From the NCBI RefSeq assembly GCF_031846275.1, contig NZ_JAVRIB010000003.1, positions 1-64,000 on the forward strand: a stretch of DNA of 64,000 nucleotides. Direction: 5' to 3'. The position numbers and the translations under genes are program-made. Numbering within the stretch: the stretch's first letter is position 1; each line of letters begins with the position of its first letter. The stretch is from Spectribacter hydrogenoxidans. GTDB lineage: Bacteria > Pseudomonadota > Gammaproteobacteria > Nevskiales > Salinisphaeraceae. Shown here in pieces: positions 46,461 to 53,956 of the stretch. The notes beneath the pieces were generated by a model, which was not told where the DNA came from, did not search any database, and saw only the letters and a list, made by a program, of their open reading frames with translations.

Positions 46461-47642
46461 CTAACGGAACAACGGCCGGATGGCGCGTACCCCGGGAACC
46501 TGCCGCGCCACCGCCGCGAAGCGGCTGCGCACCATGGCCACGCTGCCCACCAGTTCCACCTGTTCGAACGGCAGCAGCACCTCCACGTCGACCGAGTCAT
46601 TGAGATAATGCAGCGTCACCCGTTCGATGTGACCGGCGATGGGCAGGTCCGCCCAGGCCTCGCGCAGTCGTACCATCAGTTCGGTGCGCAGGGGCAGATC
46701 GAACGCGGCCGGGGCATCCTCGTGGCCGTCGGGCTCTATATGAATGCAGATGTCGGCGATCTCGTCGACGTGGGAGACCAGCCGGTCGCTGATTTCCTCG
46801 CTGATCCGATGCGCCTCACTCAGGCTGATGTACGGGTCCACCATCACCCCCACATCGGCATAGGCGGCGTGGCCGCCCATGGTACGGGTGCGCAGCCGGC
46901 GCATCCGGCGCACGCCGGGAACATCGCCGATGTGATCACGCACCACCGATAGGCGGTCCGGCGCCAGCCCGGTATCCACCAGTTCGCGCAGGCTCTGCCA
47001 GCCATAGCGCCAGCCGAAGGCGGCCAGCATCATGGCGATGAACACCGCGCCGACGGCATCCAGCAACGGCATGCCGGCCATGCTGCCGGCCACCGCCGCC
47101 ACCGCGACTACCGACGACGCCGCGTCCGAGCGGTGATGCCAGGCGTTGGCCTCGAGCAACAACGAGCGCGTCCGGCGCGCCTGATGGCGGGTGTACCAGA
47201 ACAGGCCTTCCTTGAGCACCAGCGAGGTCACGGCCGCGGCCAGCGCCGGCCAGCCGGGCACCTCCGGCGCCGCCCCGCCCAGCAGCACGGTGCCGGCGTT
47301 CCAGGCGATGAAACCGGCGGTGACGATCAGCAGCATGCCCACGAAGGCGGTCGCCACCGTCTCGATGCGGGCATGACCGTAGGGATGATCATGATCGGCC
47401 GATTTGGCCCCGACCCGGATGGCGGCCAGCACCACCGCGTCGCTGACCAGATCCGACAGCGAGTGGATGCCGTCGGCGATCAGCGCCTCCGACCGGCCGA
47501 AATAGCCCGCGATCAGCTTGAGCAGACCCAGCGGCAGGTTGACGGCCGCTCCCACCAGCGTCGCCCGTTGCTTGCGACGCACTTCCAGGCGCAGGCCGCC
47601 CCGCGCCGGGCGGGACTCGGCATCGGCCAGCGGCTGGCTCAT
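46461..47642 (-). CDS. Cation diffusion facilitator (divalent metal efflux)
   Basis: 393 residues, about six membrane helices. Metal-site motifs ALIADGIHSLSDLVSDA (helix 2) and NAWHHRSDAASS (helix 5) are intact. A HDHPYGHAR loop follows helix 2. The cytoplasmic domain contains a ferredoxin-like dimerisation fold and is longer than in FieF, with a second C-terminal extension from about residue 305. Probable substrate Zn2+, Fe2+ or Mn2+. A palindrome over the promoter suggests metal-responsive control. Confidence 0.9.
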   Translation of the reverse strand: MSQPLADAESRPARGGLRLEVRRKQRATLVGAAVNLPLGLLKLIAGYFGRSEALIADGIHSLSDLVSDAVVLAAIRVGAKSADHDHPYGHARIETVATAFVGMLLIVTAGFIAWNAGTVLLGGAAPEVPGWPALAAAVTSLVLKEGLFWYTRHQARRTRSLLLEANAWHHRSDAASSVVAVAAVAGSMAGMPLLDAVGAVFIAMMLAAFGWRYGWQSLRELVDTGLAPDRLSVVRDHIGDVPGVRRMRRLRTRTMGGHAAYADVGVMVDPYISLSEAHRISEEISDRLVSHVDEIADICIHIEPDGHEDAPAAFDLPLRTELMVRLREAWADLPIAGHIERVTLHYLNDSVDVEVLLPFEQVELVGSVAMVRSRFAAVARQVPGVRAIRPLFR

Positions 47643-47664
47643 GTCCGGGGGATAAAAAAGACCA

Positions 47665-47687
47665 TGACGGTACCGATTATACCGTCA
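47665..47687 (-). promoter_or_regulatory. Palindromic operator overlapping -10 of the CDF transporter gene
   Basis: Perfect 8-bp arms TGACGGTA and TACCGTCA with a 7-nt centre. On the minus strand the sequence contains a consensus -10 TATAAT (47681-47676), 34 nt before the ATG. A repressor on this site would block the promoter. No convincing -35 is visible, so an activator or a weak -35 is possible. The regulator is unknown. Confidence 0.65.
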
Positions 47688-47731
47688 GCCCGGGCCGCCC
47701 GTGTGGACGGCGGCCCGATTCCCGGCGCGGG

Positions 47732-48526
47732 CTACCCGGGATCGTCGACCGTGCTGATCACCGCGTCCCGGGGTTCCGCGGTCGGAACGGCTTGCGGTCC
47801 GGTTGGCGTGCCGCCCGGCGCCGGCTGATCCGGACCCGCCACCTGAATCGGCGTGGTCGACGACGGCCGGCGGGAATTGACCGCGAGGGTGGTAAGCCCG
47901 GCCACATCCTGCTCGCCTACAAGAGCGTACTGTTCACCGGCCGACTGCCAGGTGACAACGTTCAGGCCATCGCCCCGGACCACGCGGTAGGCGGCCGCGT
48001 CGACATCGTCCCGCGGCGCCACATACAGCCCGACTCGCTGCCCCGAAGCATTGGTGAACCGATACTCGGTGACGCTGGCCGCATCCAGCATCCGGGCGCC
48101 CGCAAACTCGAAACCGATCGGTTGGAATTCCGGCATCGGGCCCGACGCCGTCGATACCGACGGCGACTCCCGGAACGAATCCAGTGCCACCTGCGTGAGC
48201 GCCGGCTGCCCGGACTGCGGCAGCGACCACCAGACCAGCGTTGCCGTCAGCAAGAGCAGTGCTGCCGCGGCCAGGGCCGGCGTCGGCCAGCGGCGGCGGC
48301 TGCCGCCCGGGTTGGCGGCCTGCAACCGGGCCGGCACCGGCGCCTCGAGTGCGTCGGCAAACGCCCGGGCAATCAGCCGGTCCTGGTCGATATAGGCATT
48401 GACTTGCGCCTGCGCCGCGGGGTCCCGGCGCAGGTAGGCCGCCACCTTCGCCGCCCGCCGTTGCGGCAGATGGCCATCGGCAAAGGCACTGAGTTCCTCG
48501 TCGCTGATGTTATCCGGTGAACGCAT
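47732..48526 (-). CDS. Anti-sigma factor (membrane-anchored)
   Basis: 264 residues from ATG 48526. The N-terminal zinc-less anti-sigma-like helical region has SDEELSAFADGHLPQRRAAK. One membrane helix lies at about residues 82-100 (ALAAAALLLLTATLVWW). A periplasmic domain (about 115-215) and a Pro/Thr-rich tail follow. Start overlaps the sigma gene stop (TGATG). It should hold the ECF sigma factor inactive until an envelope signal is sensed. Confidence 0.85.
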   Translation of the reverse strand: MRSPDNISDEELSAFADGHLPQRRAAKVAAYLRRDPAAQAQVNAYIDQDRLIARAFADALEAPVPARLQAANPGGSRRRWPTPALAAAALLLLTATLVWWSLPQSGQPALTQVALDSFRESPSVSTASGPMPEFQPIGFEFAGARMLDAASVTEYRFTNASGQRVGLYVAPRDDVDAAAYRVVRGDGLNVVTWQSAGEQYALVGEQDVAGLTTLAVNSRRPSSTTPIQVAGPDQPAPGGTPTGPQAVPTAEPRDAVISTVDDPG

Positions 48527-49032
48527 CACTTGACCCTCCGCAGTGCGCGAGGTGCCTCGCGCTGTTCCTGCATATCGCGCAGCGCTTCCCGGGCCCGCGC
48601 CAGACGTGACCGTAGCGTGCCCACGCGGATGCCCAGAATCGCCGCCGCTTCCCGATAACTGGGTTGTTCCAGCGCCATCAGCAACAGCGCATCGCGCTGC
48701 GGCGCCGGCAGCCGATCTACCAGGGCCAGTACCTGGCGGCAGCGCACATCCATTTCCCCGTCCTGCCACACATACTGGTCGCGGGCCGGGTCCGGATGGG
48801 TGGTCTCGCGGCGCGCGGTCGCGGTCTGCCGACTGTTGAGATAGAGCCGGTACAACAGCTTGAACAGCCAGGAACGCAGGCGACCCACCGGCCGCCACAG
48901 ATGGCCCTTGCGCATGGCCCGTTCCAGGCAGTCCTGGACCAGGTCGTCGGCTGCCGACGGATCGCCGCAAAGCCCGCGGGCATAACGCCGCAGATGCGGA
49001 AGCTCCGCCGCCAGTCGCTGGTCGAATGTCAT
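48526..49032 (-). CDS. ECF RNA polymerase sigma factor
   Basis: 168 residues from ATG 49032. Region 2 has YARGLCGDPSAADDLVQDCL and ERAMRKGHLWRPVGRLRSWL. Region 4 has LLMALEQPSYREAAAILGI and RVGTLRSRLARAREALRDM. Sigma factor and anti-sigma factor are in one operon. Its own promoter (49069-49095) has the same GGAAC-N18-GTTG form as the divergent gene's promoter, implying autoregulation. Confidence 0.92.
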   Translation of the reverse strand: MTFDQRLAAELPHLRRYARGLCGDPSAADDLVQDCLERAMRKGHLWRPVGRLRSWLFKLLYRLYLNSRQTATARRETTHPDPARDQYVWQDGEMDVRCRQVLALVDRLPAPQRDALLLMALEQPSYREAAAILGIRVGTLRSRLARAREALRDMQEQREAPRALRRVK

Positions 49033-49068
49033 TGCCCGGCCGCTCCGTATCGCAATCGCCTGCCATAA

Positions 49069-49095
49069 CAACAGGAATGGGACCGCATCGGTTCC
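49069..49095 (-). promoter_or_regulatory. ECF-type promoter of the sigma/anti-sigma operon
   Basis: On the minus strand GGAAC (49095-49091), an 18-nt spacer, then GTTG (49072-49069), about 37 nt before the sigma ATG. It is the mirror image of the promoter at 49110-49136. Confidence 0.7.
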
Positions 49096-49109
49096 TGTCG
49101 CATTGCCAG

Positions 49110-49136
49110 GGAACCGATCCGCCCCGGGTGTTGTTG
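49110..49136 (+). promoter_or_regulatory. ECF-type promoter of the DUF4168-type gene
   Basis: GGAAC (49110-49114), 18-nt spacer, GTTG (49133-49136). The -35 elements of the two promoters form a perfect 9-bp inverted repeat: ATCGGTTCC at 49087-49095 and GGAACCGAT at 49110-49118. Expected transcription start is near 49143, about 50 nt before the ATG. Confidence 0.7.
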
Positions 49137-49191
49137 TTCCCGTGACCGCGCCATCAGGCGGGTCGCAAATTTGCAATCGGAGAATCCATCA

Positions 49192-49563
49192 ATGTCTTCT
49201 CACAATCGCATGGTTCGCAACATGGCGCTCGCCGCCATCCTCGGATTCGGCGCAACCGGTGCCGCCGTGGCCCAGCAGCAGCCGGCCCAGCAGCAGGCGC
49301 CCCAGGCCAAGGACTTCGACAAGGCCGAGCTTGAATCCTTCGTCGAGGCGCAGGCCGAGGTCAGCGATATCAGCCAGGACTACCAGCAGAAGATGCAGAA
49401 CGCGGACAATCCGGAGGCCCAGGCCAGCATGCGCCAGGAGGCCAATCAGGAAATGGTGCAGGCCGTGAACGACGCCGGCCTCGACCCGTCCACCTATAAC
49501 GCGATTGCCCAGGCGGCGCAGAGTGATCCGCAGCTGGCCCAGAAGATCGAGGGCATGCGCTAA
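49192..49563 (+). CDS. Secreted DUF4168-type protein
   Basis: 123 residues from ATG 49192, with GGAGA upstream. Signal peptide ending near AAVAQQ. The mature protein starts with a Gln/Pro/Ala linker, then one helical domain (DKAELESFVEAQAEVSDISQ ... NDAGLDPSTYNAIAQAAQSD) as in DUF4168. Function of the family is unknown. Divergent from, and apparently controlled by, the adjacent ECF sigma factor. A clear terminator follows. Confidence 0.85.
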   Translation: MSSHNRMVRNMALAAILGFGATGAAVAQQQPAQQQAPQAKDFDKAELESFVEAQAEVSDISQDYQQKMQNADNPEAQASMRQEANQEMVQAVNDAGLDPSTYNAIAQAAQSDPQLAQKIEGMR

Positions 49564-49638
49564 ACAAGAAGAACGGATGCCGGCACACGGCGCCTGCCGT
49601 GGCCGGTATTCACCAGTTTACCTGTCTGTCCCTCGCTC

Positions 49639-49674
49639 GCCCGCGGTTGCCCATCGATCGCGGGCTCTTTTTTT
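49639..49674 (+). terminator. Rho-independent terminator of the DUF4168-type gene
   Basis: Perfect 7-bp GC stem GCCCGCG / CGCGGGC (49639-49645 and 49659-49665) with a 13-nt loop, followed by TC and seven T (49668-49674). It lies 76 nt after the stop codon. Confidence 0.85.
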
Positions 49675-49706
49675 GCCGGCGCAGATCCCGGGCAGGAATG
49701 CCATGC

Positions 49707-50387
49707 TCAGTTGCGGCCGATCTCGTCGCGGCCGTAGAACTTCACCCCCTTCTGGATGCGCTCGCGCCCCCCGGCCAGCCGGTGGCGGTTGGTGTCGCGC
49801 AGGGAATACACGCAGCCGCAGTACTCCTGCTGGTAGAACGCCTCGCGCTTGGCAATCTCGATCATGCGCTGCGAGCCGCCCTTCTTGCGCCAGTTGAAGG
49901 TCCAGTAGTCAACCTGACAATAGCGCGAGGCCGCCCGCACGCCGGACTGGTTGATCTGCTGCATGTTCTTCCAGCGCGAAATGCCCAGGGTGCTGGAGAT
50001 CAGCGGAAAACCGTGCTCGTGGGCATACAGGGCGGTGCGCTCGAAGCGCATGTCGAAGCAGACGGTACAGCGTCGACCCCGTTCTGGCTCCTGTTCCAGC
50101 CCCTGGATGCGGTCGAACCAGTTGTCGGTGTCGTAGTCACCATCCACGAAGGGCACGTCGAGGGCCTCGCAGAAGCGGATGTTCTCGTCCTTACGCTGCT
50201 CGTACTCGCTGCGGGGATGGATGTTCGGGTTGTAGAAATACACGGTGAAATCGATGCCCGACGCCTTCACCGCCTCCATCACTTCGCCGGCGCAGGGGGC
50301 ACAGCAGGAATGCAGCAACAGCTGGCGGGCGCCATCCGGCGCTTCCAGGGCGGGACGCTGATAATCCTGTTCGTTATAGGGGTTCAT
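49707..50387 (-). CDS. queH: Epoxyqueuosine reductase QueH
   Basis: 226 residues from ATG 50387. DUF208/QueH signature: adjacent cysteines in LLHSCCAPCAGEV, then YFYNPNIHPRSEYE, RRCTVCFDMRFERTA and a late YCGCVYS. These Cys residues bind the [4Fe-4S] cluster and second metal. It performs the last step of queuosine synthesis in tRNA and replaces the unrelated QueG of E. coli. Confidence 0.93.
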   Translation of the reverse strand: MNPYNEQDYQRPALEAPDGARQLLLHSCCAPCAGEVMEAVKASGIDFTVYFYNPNIHPRSEYEQRKDENIRFCEALDVPFVDGDYDTDNWFDRIQGLEQEPERGRRCTVCFDMRFERTALYAHEHGFPLISSTLGISRWKNMQQINQSGVRAASRYCQVDYWTFNWRKKGGSQRMIEIAKREAFYQQEYCGCVYSLRDTNRHRLAGGRERIQKGVKFYGRDEIGRN

Positions 50388-50514
50388 GCACGTTGTTCGA
50401 GCCGCGAATTGGCGATAATGATGCCAGTAAGCCGGCACCCGGAAAAGCGCTGGCACCCCGTCAGGCAACCGGCTAAGGTGCCCGGGCTGAATAAATTGCG
50501 AAGGAGGCAGCAAT

Positions 50515-50832
50515 ATGGCGGACAACGAAGGCAGCATCCTCATGGGCATGATCTGGATGGCAGTGATTTCGCTGCTGCTGTTCTGGCTGCCCCTGCTCGG
50601 CCCGCTGCTGGCGGGCATCGTCGGCGGCCGCACGGCCGGCGGTGTCGGAGCCGGGCTGCTGGCCGCGGTATTGCCGGCGCTAGCGCTGTCCGGCCTGCTG
50701 TTCCTGATGGGCACGGCGCTGACCGGCCTGCCGGTCATCGGGTTGATCGCCGGGGCCGGGGTGTTCGTGTTGATCGCGTTCCAGATGGTGCCGCTGCTGA
50801 TCGGTGCCTTCATCGGCGGGCTGCTGACATGA
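50515..50832 (+). CDS. Small hydrophobic membrane protein
   Basis: 105 residues with three predicted membrane helices (about 8-32, 40-65 and 70-100) separated by Gly-rich turns (GIVGGRTAGGVGAG). A GGAGG site precedes the ATG. Family not recognised with confidence; it resembles DUF5518-like small membrane proteins. Overlaps the next gene by ATGA, so both are made together. Confidence 0.75.
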   Translation: MADNEGSILMGMIWMAVISLLLFWLPLLGPLLAGIVGGRTAGGVGAGLLAAVLPALALSGLLFLMGTALTGLPVIGLIAGAGVFVLIAFQMVPLLIGAFIGGLLT

Positions 50833-51374
50833 ACGACACCGCGAGCCGCATCGAGCCGCTGATCGACGAGATCCTGGATGCCTGGCGGCCGGCTCTGGGG
50901 GACGCCTATCCGGCCTACCGCAATCATGCACAGCGGGTGCTGGCCCTGACCCTGCGGCTGGGTGAGTTCGACGACGACCAGCGCCGCAGCCTGGCGATTG
51001 CTGCCGCCTTCCATGACCTGGGCATCTGGAGCGACGGCACGCTGGATTACCTGGAGCCGTCCGTCGACCGGGCCCGGGCGTGGCTGGCGGATCATAACGA
51101 CAGCCAGCGCGGCGATGCCGTGGCCGCGGTGATCCGCAATCACCATCGCGTGCGCGGCTGCCGCGACGAACACGCGGCGCTGACCGAACCGTTCCGGCGG
51201 GCGGACCTGATCGATGTCAGCCTCGGCCTGATCCGTTTCGGCATTCCCCGTCGCGACTACCGGGCGCTGGTTGCCGAACTGCCCCATCACCGCTTCCACC
51301 GCCGACTGATCCGGTTGTTCGGGGCGCATATCGTGCGCCATCCGCTGCAGCCCGCCCCGATGTTCAAGTGGTGA
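50829..51374 (+). CDS. HD-domain protein
   Basis: 181 residues from ATG 50829, coupled to the membrane-protein gene. HD-type metal phosphohydrolase pattern: H in YRNHAQRVLAL, the HD pair in AAFHDLGIW, and further His residues in IRNHHRVRG and the final D in RRADLIDVS. Substrate unknown; nucleotides or cyclic dinucleotides are typical. The C-terminal tail is Arg/His-rich. Confidence 0.82.
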   Translation: MNDTASRIEPLIDEILDAWRPALGDAYPAYRNHAQRVLALTLRLGEFDDDQRRSLAIAAAFHDLGIWSDGTLDYLEPSVDRARAWLADHNDSQRGDAVAAVIRNHHRVRGCRDEHAALTEPFRRADLIDVSLGLIRFGIPRRDYRALVAELPHHRFHRRLIRLFGAHIVRHPLQPAPMFKW

Positions 51375-51384
51375 GGACATCGTC

Positions 51385-52374
51385 ATGACCCGATCCGTCT
51401 TCGTCACCGGTGGCAGCGGCTTCATCGGCCGCAATCTCATCAAGGCCCTGATCGATACGGGTTGTTCCGTGCGCGCCCTGGCGCGCTCGGATGCCGCCGC
51501 GGACGCGGTCACGGCCGAGGGGGCCGAACCCGTGCGCGGCGACCTGCACGACCGGGCCGCACTGACACGGGGCATGACCGGCTGCGAGTGGGTGTTCCAC
51601 GCCGCCGCCAAGGTGGAGGAATGGGGCGACCCGGCCGACTATGAGCACATCAACGTGGGCGGCACGAAGGCGGTCATCGCCGCGGCGGCGGCCGGCGTCA
51701 GGCGGCTGATTCACGTTTCCACCGAGGCCGTGCTCGCGGACGGCAGTCATCTGCACAACGCGGATGAAACCTGGCCGCGGCCGGCCAACCCCCTGCCCCG
51801 CTATCCGCGCACCAAGGCCCGGGCCGAGGCGGCGGTAGAAACCGCCAACGGAGACCACGGGCTGGAAACCGTGATCGTGCGCCCGACCTCGGTCTGGGGC
51901 GCCGGGGATACCTCGGTGCTGCCCAAGATCGCCGCCGCGGTGGCCAGCGGGCGCTTCATGTGGATCGGCGGCGGTGACTATCCGCGCGCCACCACCCACG
52001 TGCGCAATCTCTGCGAAATCCTGCTGCTGGCCGCGGAAAAGGGCCGTCCGGGCGGCTGCTACTTCGCCACTGACGGCGAGCCGGCCCGCTATCGGGATTT
52101 CCTGACCGCGGAACTGGCCACCCTGGGTGTGGCGCCGCCCGCCCGCTCCATCCCGCGCCCGGTGGCGAAAGCGACGGCTAATGTGTGCGATGCCATCTGG
52201 AACACCCTGGGCCTGGCCAGTCCGCCGCCCGTCAGCCGGCTGCTGGTAACCCTGTTCGGTTCGCCGGTGACCATCGATGATTCGCTGGCCCGCCGCGAAC
52301 TGGGCTACGTCGGCCGGGTCACCCGGGAAGCCGGACTGGCCGAAATGGCGGATCAGTCGACAGGCGGGGCGTAA
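51385..52374 (+). CDS. NAD-dependent epimerase/dehydratase (extended SDR)
   Basis: 329 residues. Rossmann motif VTGGSGFIGRNLI at the N-terminus and catalytic YxxxK in YPRTK. HVSTEAVLADGSH supplies the catalytic Ser. It resembles 3-beta-hydroxysteroid dehydrogenase-like and sugar-nucleotide SDRs. Substrate not predictable. Ten nt after the HD-domain gene; its 3' end overlaps the convergent lipid kinase gene by 22 nt. Confidence 0.85.
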   Translation: MTRSVFVTGGSGFIGRNLIKALIDTGCSVRALARSDAAADAVTAEGAEPVRGDLHDRAALTRGMTGCEWVFHAAAKVEEWGDPADYEHINVGGTKAVIAAAAAGVRRLIHVSTEAVLADGSHLHNADETWPRPANPLPRYPRTKARAEAAVETANGDHGLETVIVRPTSVWGAGDTSVLPKIAAAVASGRFMWIGGGDYPRATTHVRNLCEILLLAAEKGRPGGCYFATDGEPARYRDFLTAELATLGVAPPARSIPRPVAKATANVCDAIWNTLGLASPPPVSRLLVTLFGSPVTIDDSLARRELGYVGRVTREAGLAEMADQSTGGA

Positions 52375-53237
52375 ACCGCCAGCAACCCCGGATGCACGCG
52401 AAAGCTGGCCGGCGTCTTGCCGCCCGGTTCGCCGTCCACCGCGATGGTCTTGGGTTGCCGCGTGCGCACCTCGATGCGGCTCGCCGCCAGCGTCTCGATC
52501 TGGCCGTGCTCCCGGGTGCGCCCGACCCGCAGGGCCGGAATCATCGCCAGCAGGGACCCGTCCCGGTGGGCGGGGATGGCATAGAGATCGAGCCGGCCGT
52601 CATCGATGGCGGCATCCTCAGCGATCGGAATGCCGCCACCGTAGAATCGCCCGTTGCCCACCGATACCTGAATCGCCCGCAGCCGCCGCCAGGGGCCGTC
52701 ATCGCCGCGGATTTCGGCCGTGAACCGCCGCCGGGTGCGAAACGCCGTCCAAGCGGCATACGGATAGGCCAGTGGCCCCATCAGTTTCTTGGTGTCACCG
52801 TCGGAGCGGCGGGCGATCTCCACCGCGAATCCGATGTGAGCCACGTTGACGAAATAGCGCCCGTTGCATTCACCCAGATCGATGCGGCGGACATGGTCGG
52901 CGGCAATCACGTCGCAGGCAGCTAGCGGCTCCAGCGGCACACCCAGGGAGCGGGCGAAGTCATTGGCGGTGCCCAGCGGCAATACGCCCATTGGCAGGCC
53001 GCTTGCCGCGACCCCGGGGAGCGCGGCATTGACGGTCCCGTCGCCACCTCCGACGATCACCCGGTCGATGCGCTGCCGGTGCTCACGAATGGCGGCGGCA
53101 ATGTTGTCCGGCCCGTTCGGGGCAACCTGGATCACGCCGAGCCCGCCCTGCCGCAGCCGCGTGGTCAGCGCCTCGGCGCCGCCCGCACCACTGCGGCTGT
53201 TGGGGTTGATCAGCAGAAGCGCCTGTCGTTCGGTCAC
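52353..53237 (-). CDS. Diacylglycerol/lipid kinase family protein (YegS-like)
   Basis: 294 residues, GTG start. Catalytic-domain signatures LLINPNSRSG, VGGGDGTVNAALPGV and LPLGTANDFARSLGV; C-terminal beta domain with SVGNGRFYGGGIPIAEDA and a final VDGE. Phosphorylates a lipid such as diacylglycerol. Its 3' end overlaps that of the SDR gene. Confidence 0.9.
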   Translation of the reverse strand: MTERQALLLINPNSRSGAGGAEALTTRLRQGGLGVIQVAPNGPDNIAAAIREHRQRIDRVIVGGGDGTVNAALPGVAASGLPMGVLPLGTANDFARSLGVPLEPLAACDVIAADHVRRIDLGECNGRYFVNVAHIGFAVEIARRSDGDTKKLMGPLAYPYAAWTAFRTRRRFTAEIRGDDGPWRRLRAIQVSVGNGRFYGGGIPIAEDAAIDDGRLDLYAIPAHRDGSLLAMIPALRVGRTREHGQIETLAASRIEVRTRQPKTIAVDGEPGGKTPASFRVHPGLLAVYAPPVD

Positions 53238-53374
53238 GCGGGATTCCTTATCATACCGGGCGCGGACGGCCGGGAGAGCGGCGCACAGTCAACCCCAACC
53301 GGCCCGCAGCGTCAATCGTCCGGGCCGGACTTGCGCCAACCGGTCCCCGGCCGGTTAGGCTTGTCCGGCAACCC

Positions 53375-53956
53375 ATGTCGGCAAGTCCGATGATACAACC
53401 CGCGCGGGGACTGGCCCCGCTCCGCCTGCTGGACCGCGCCGTGGAGCGTCTGGAACAGGGCATTCTTGTCGGGGGCATCCTGGCGATGGCCTTGCTCAAC
53501 ATCGCCAACGTCATCAGCCGCAACCTGCTGGACGGCAGCATGTCGTTTGCCGAGGAGGCCAATCAGGGACTGATCGTGCTGGTGACGTTCATGGGGCTGG
53601 GCTACGGCGTGCGCCGGGCCCGGCACATCCGCATGTCCGCGTTCTACGACCAGCTCCGCGGCCGGATGCGCAAGGCGCTGATGGTGATAATCGCGGCGGG
53701 CACGGCGGCACTGCTGCTGCTGCTCACTTGGTTCGCCATCGCCCATGTGCAGCAGCTGTATCAATCCGGCACGGTCACCCCGGCCCTGCGGGTGCCGCTG
53801 TTCCTGATCCAGCTATCGGTGCCGGTGGGCCTGTTCCTGGGGGCGGCGCAATATCTGCTGACGGTGTGGCGCAACCTGACCACCGAGGGCACCTGGCTTT
53901 CGTTCACCGAGCCGGATGCCTACCACGAGGTGGCGCCGGAGTCCGCGTCATGGTGA
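53375..53956 (+). CDS. dctQ: TRAP transporter small permease (DctQ)
   Basis: 193 residues, four membrane helices. DctQ hallmarks: NIANVISRNLL, SFAEEANQGLIVLVTFMGLG and RRARHIRMSAFY. Overlaps dctM by 7 nt. The binding protein normally encoded with it is absent here. Confidence 0.9.
   Translation: MSASPMIQPARGLAPLRLLDRAVERLEQGILVGGILAMALLNIANVISRNLLDGSMSFAEEANQGLIVLVTFMGLGYGVRRARHIRMSAFYDQLRGRMRKALMVIIAAGTAALLLLLTWFAIAHVQQLYQSGTVTPALRVPLFLIQLSVPVGLFLGAAQYLLTVWRNLTTEGTWLSFTEPDAYHEVAPESASW

Noticed and set aside
47732..49066. Long N-terminal extension of the anti-sigma gene through the sigma gene
   Set aside because: The upstream part is the sigma gene read in another frame; the real start at 48526 overlaps the sigma stop as TGATG.
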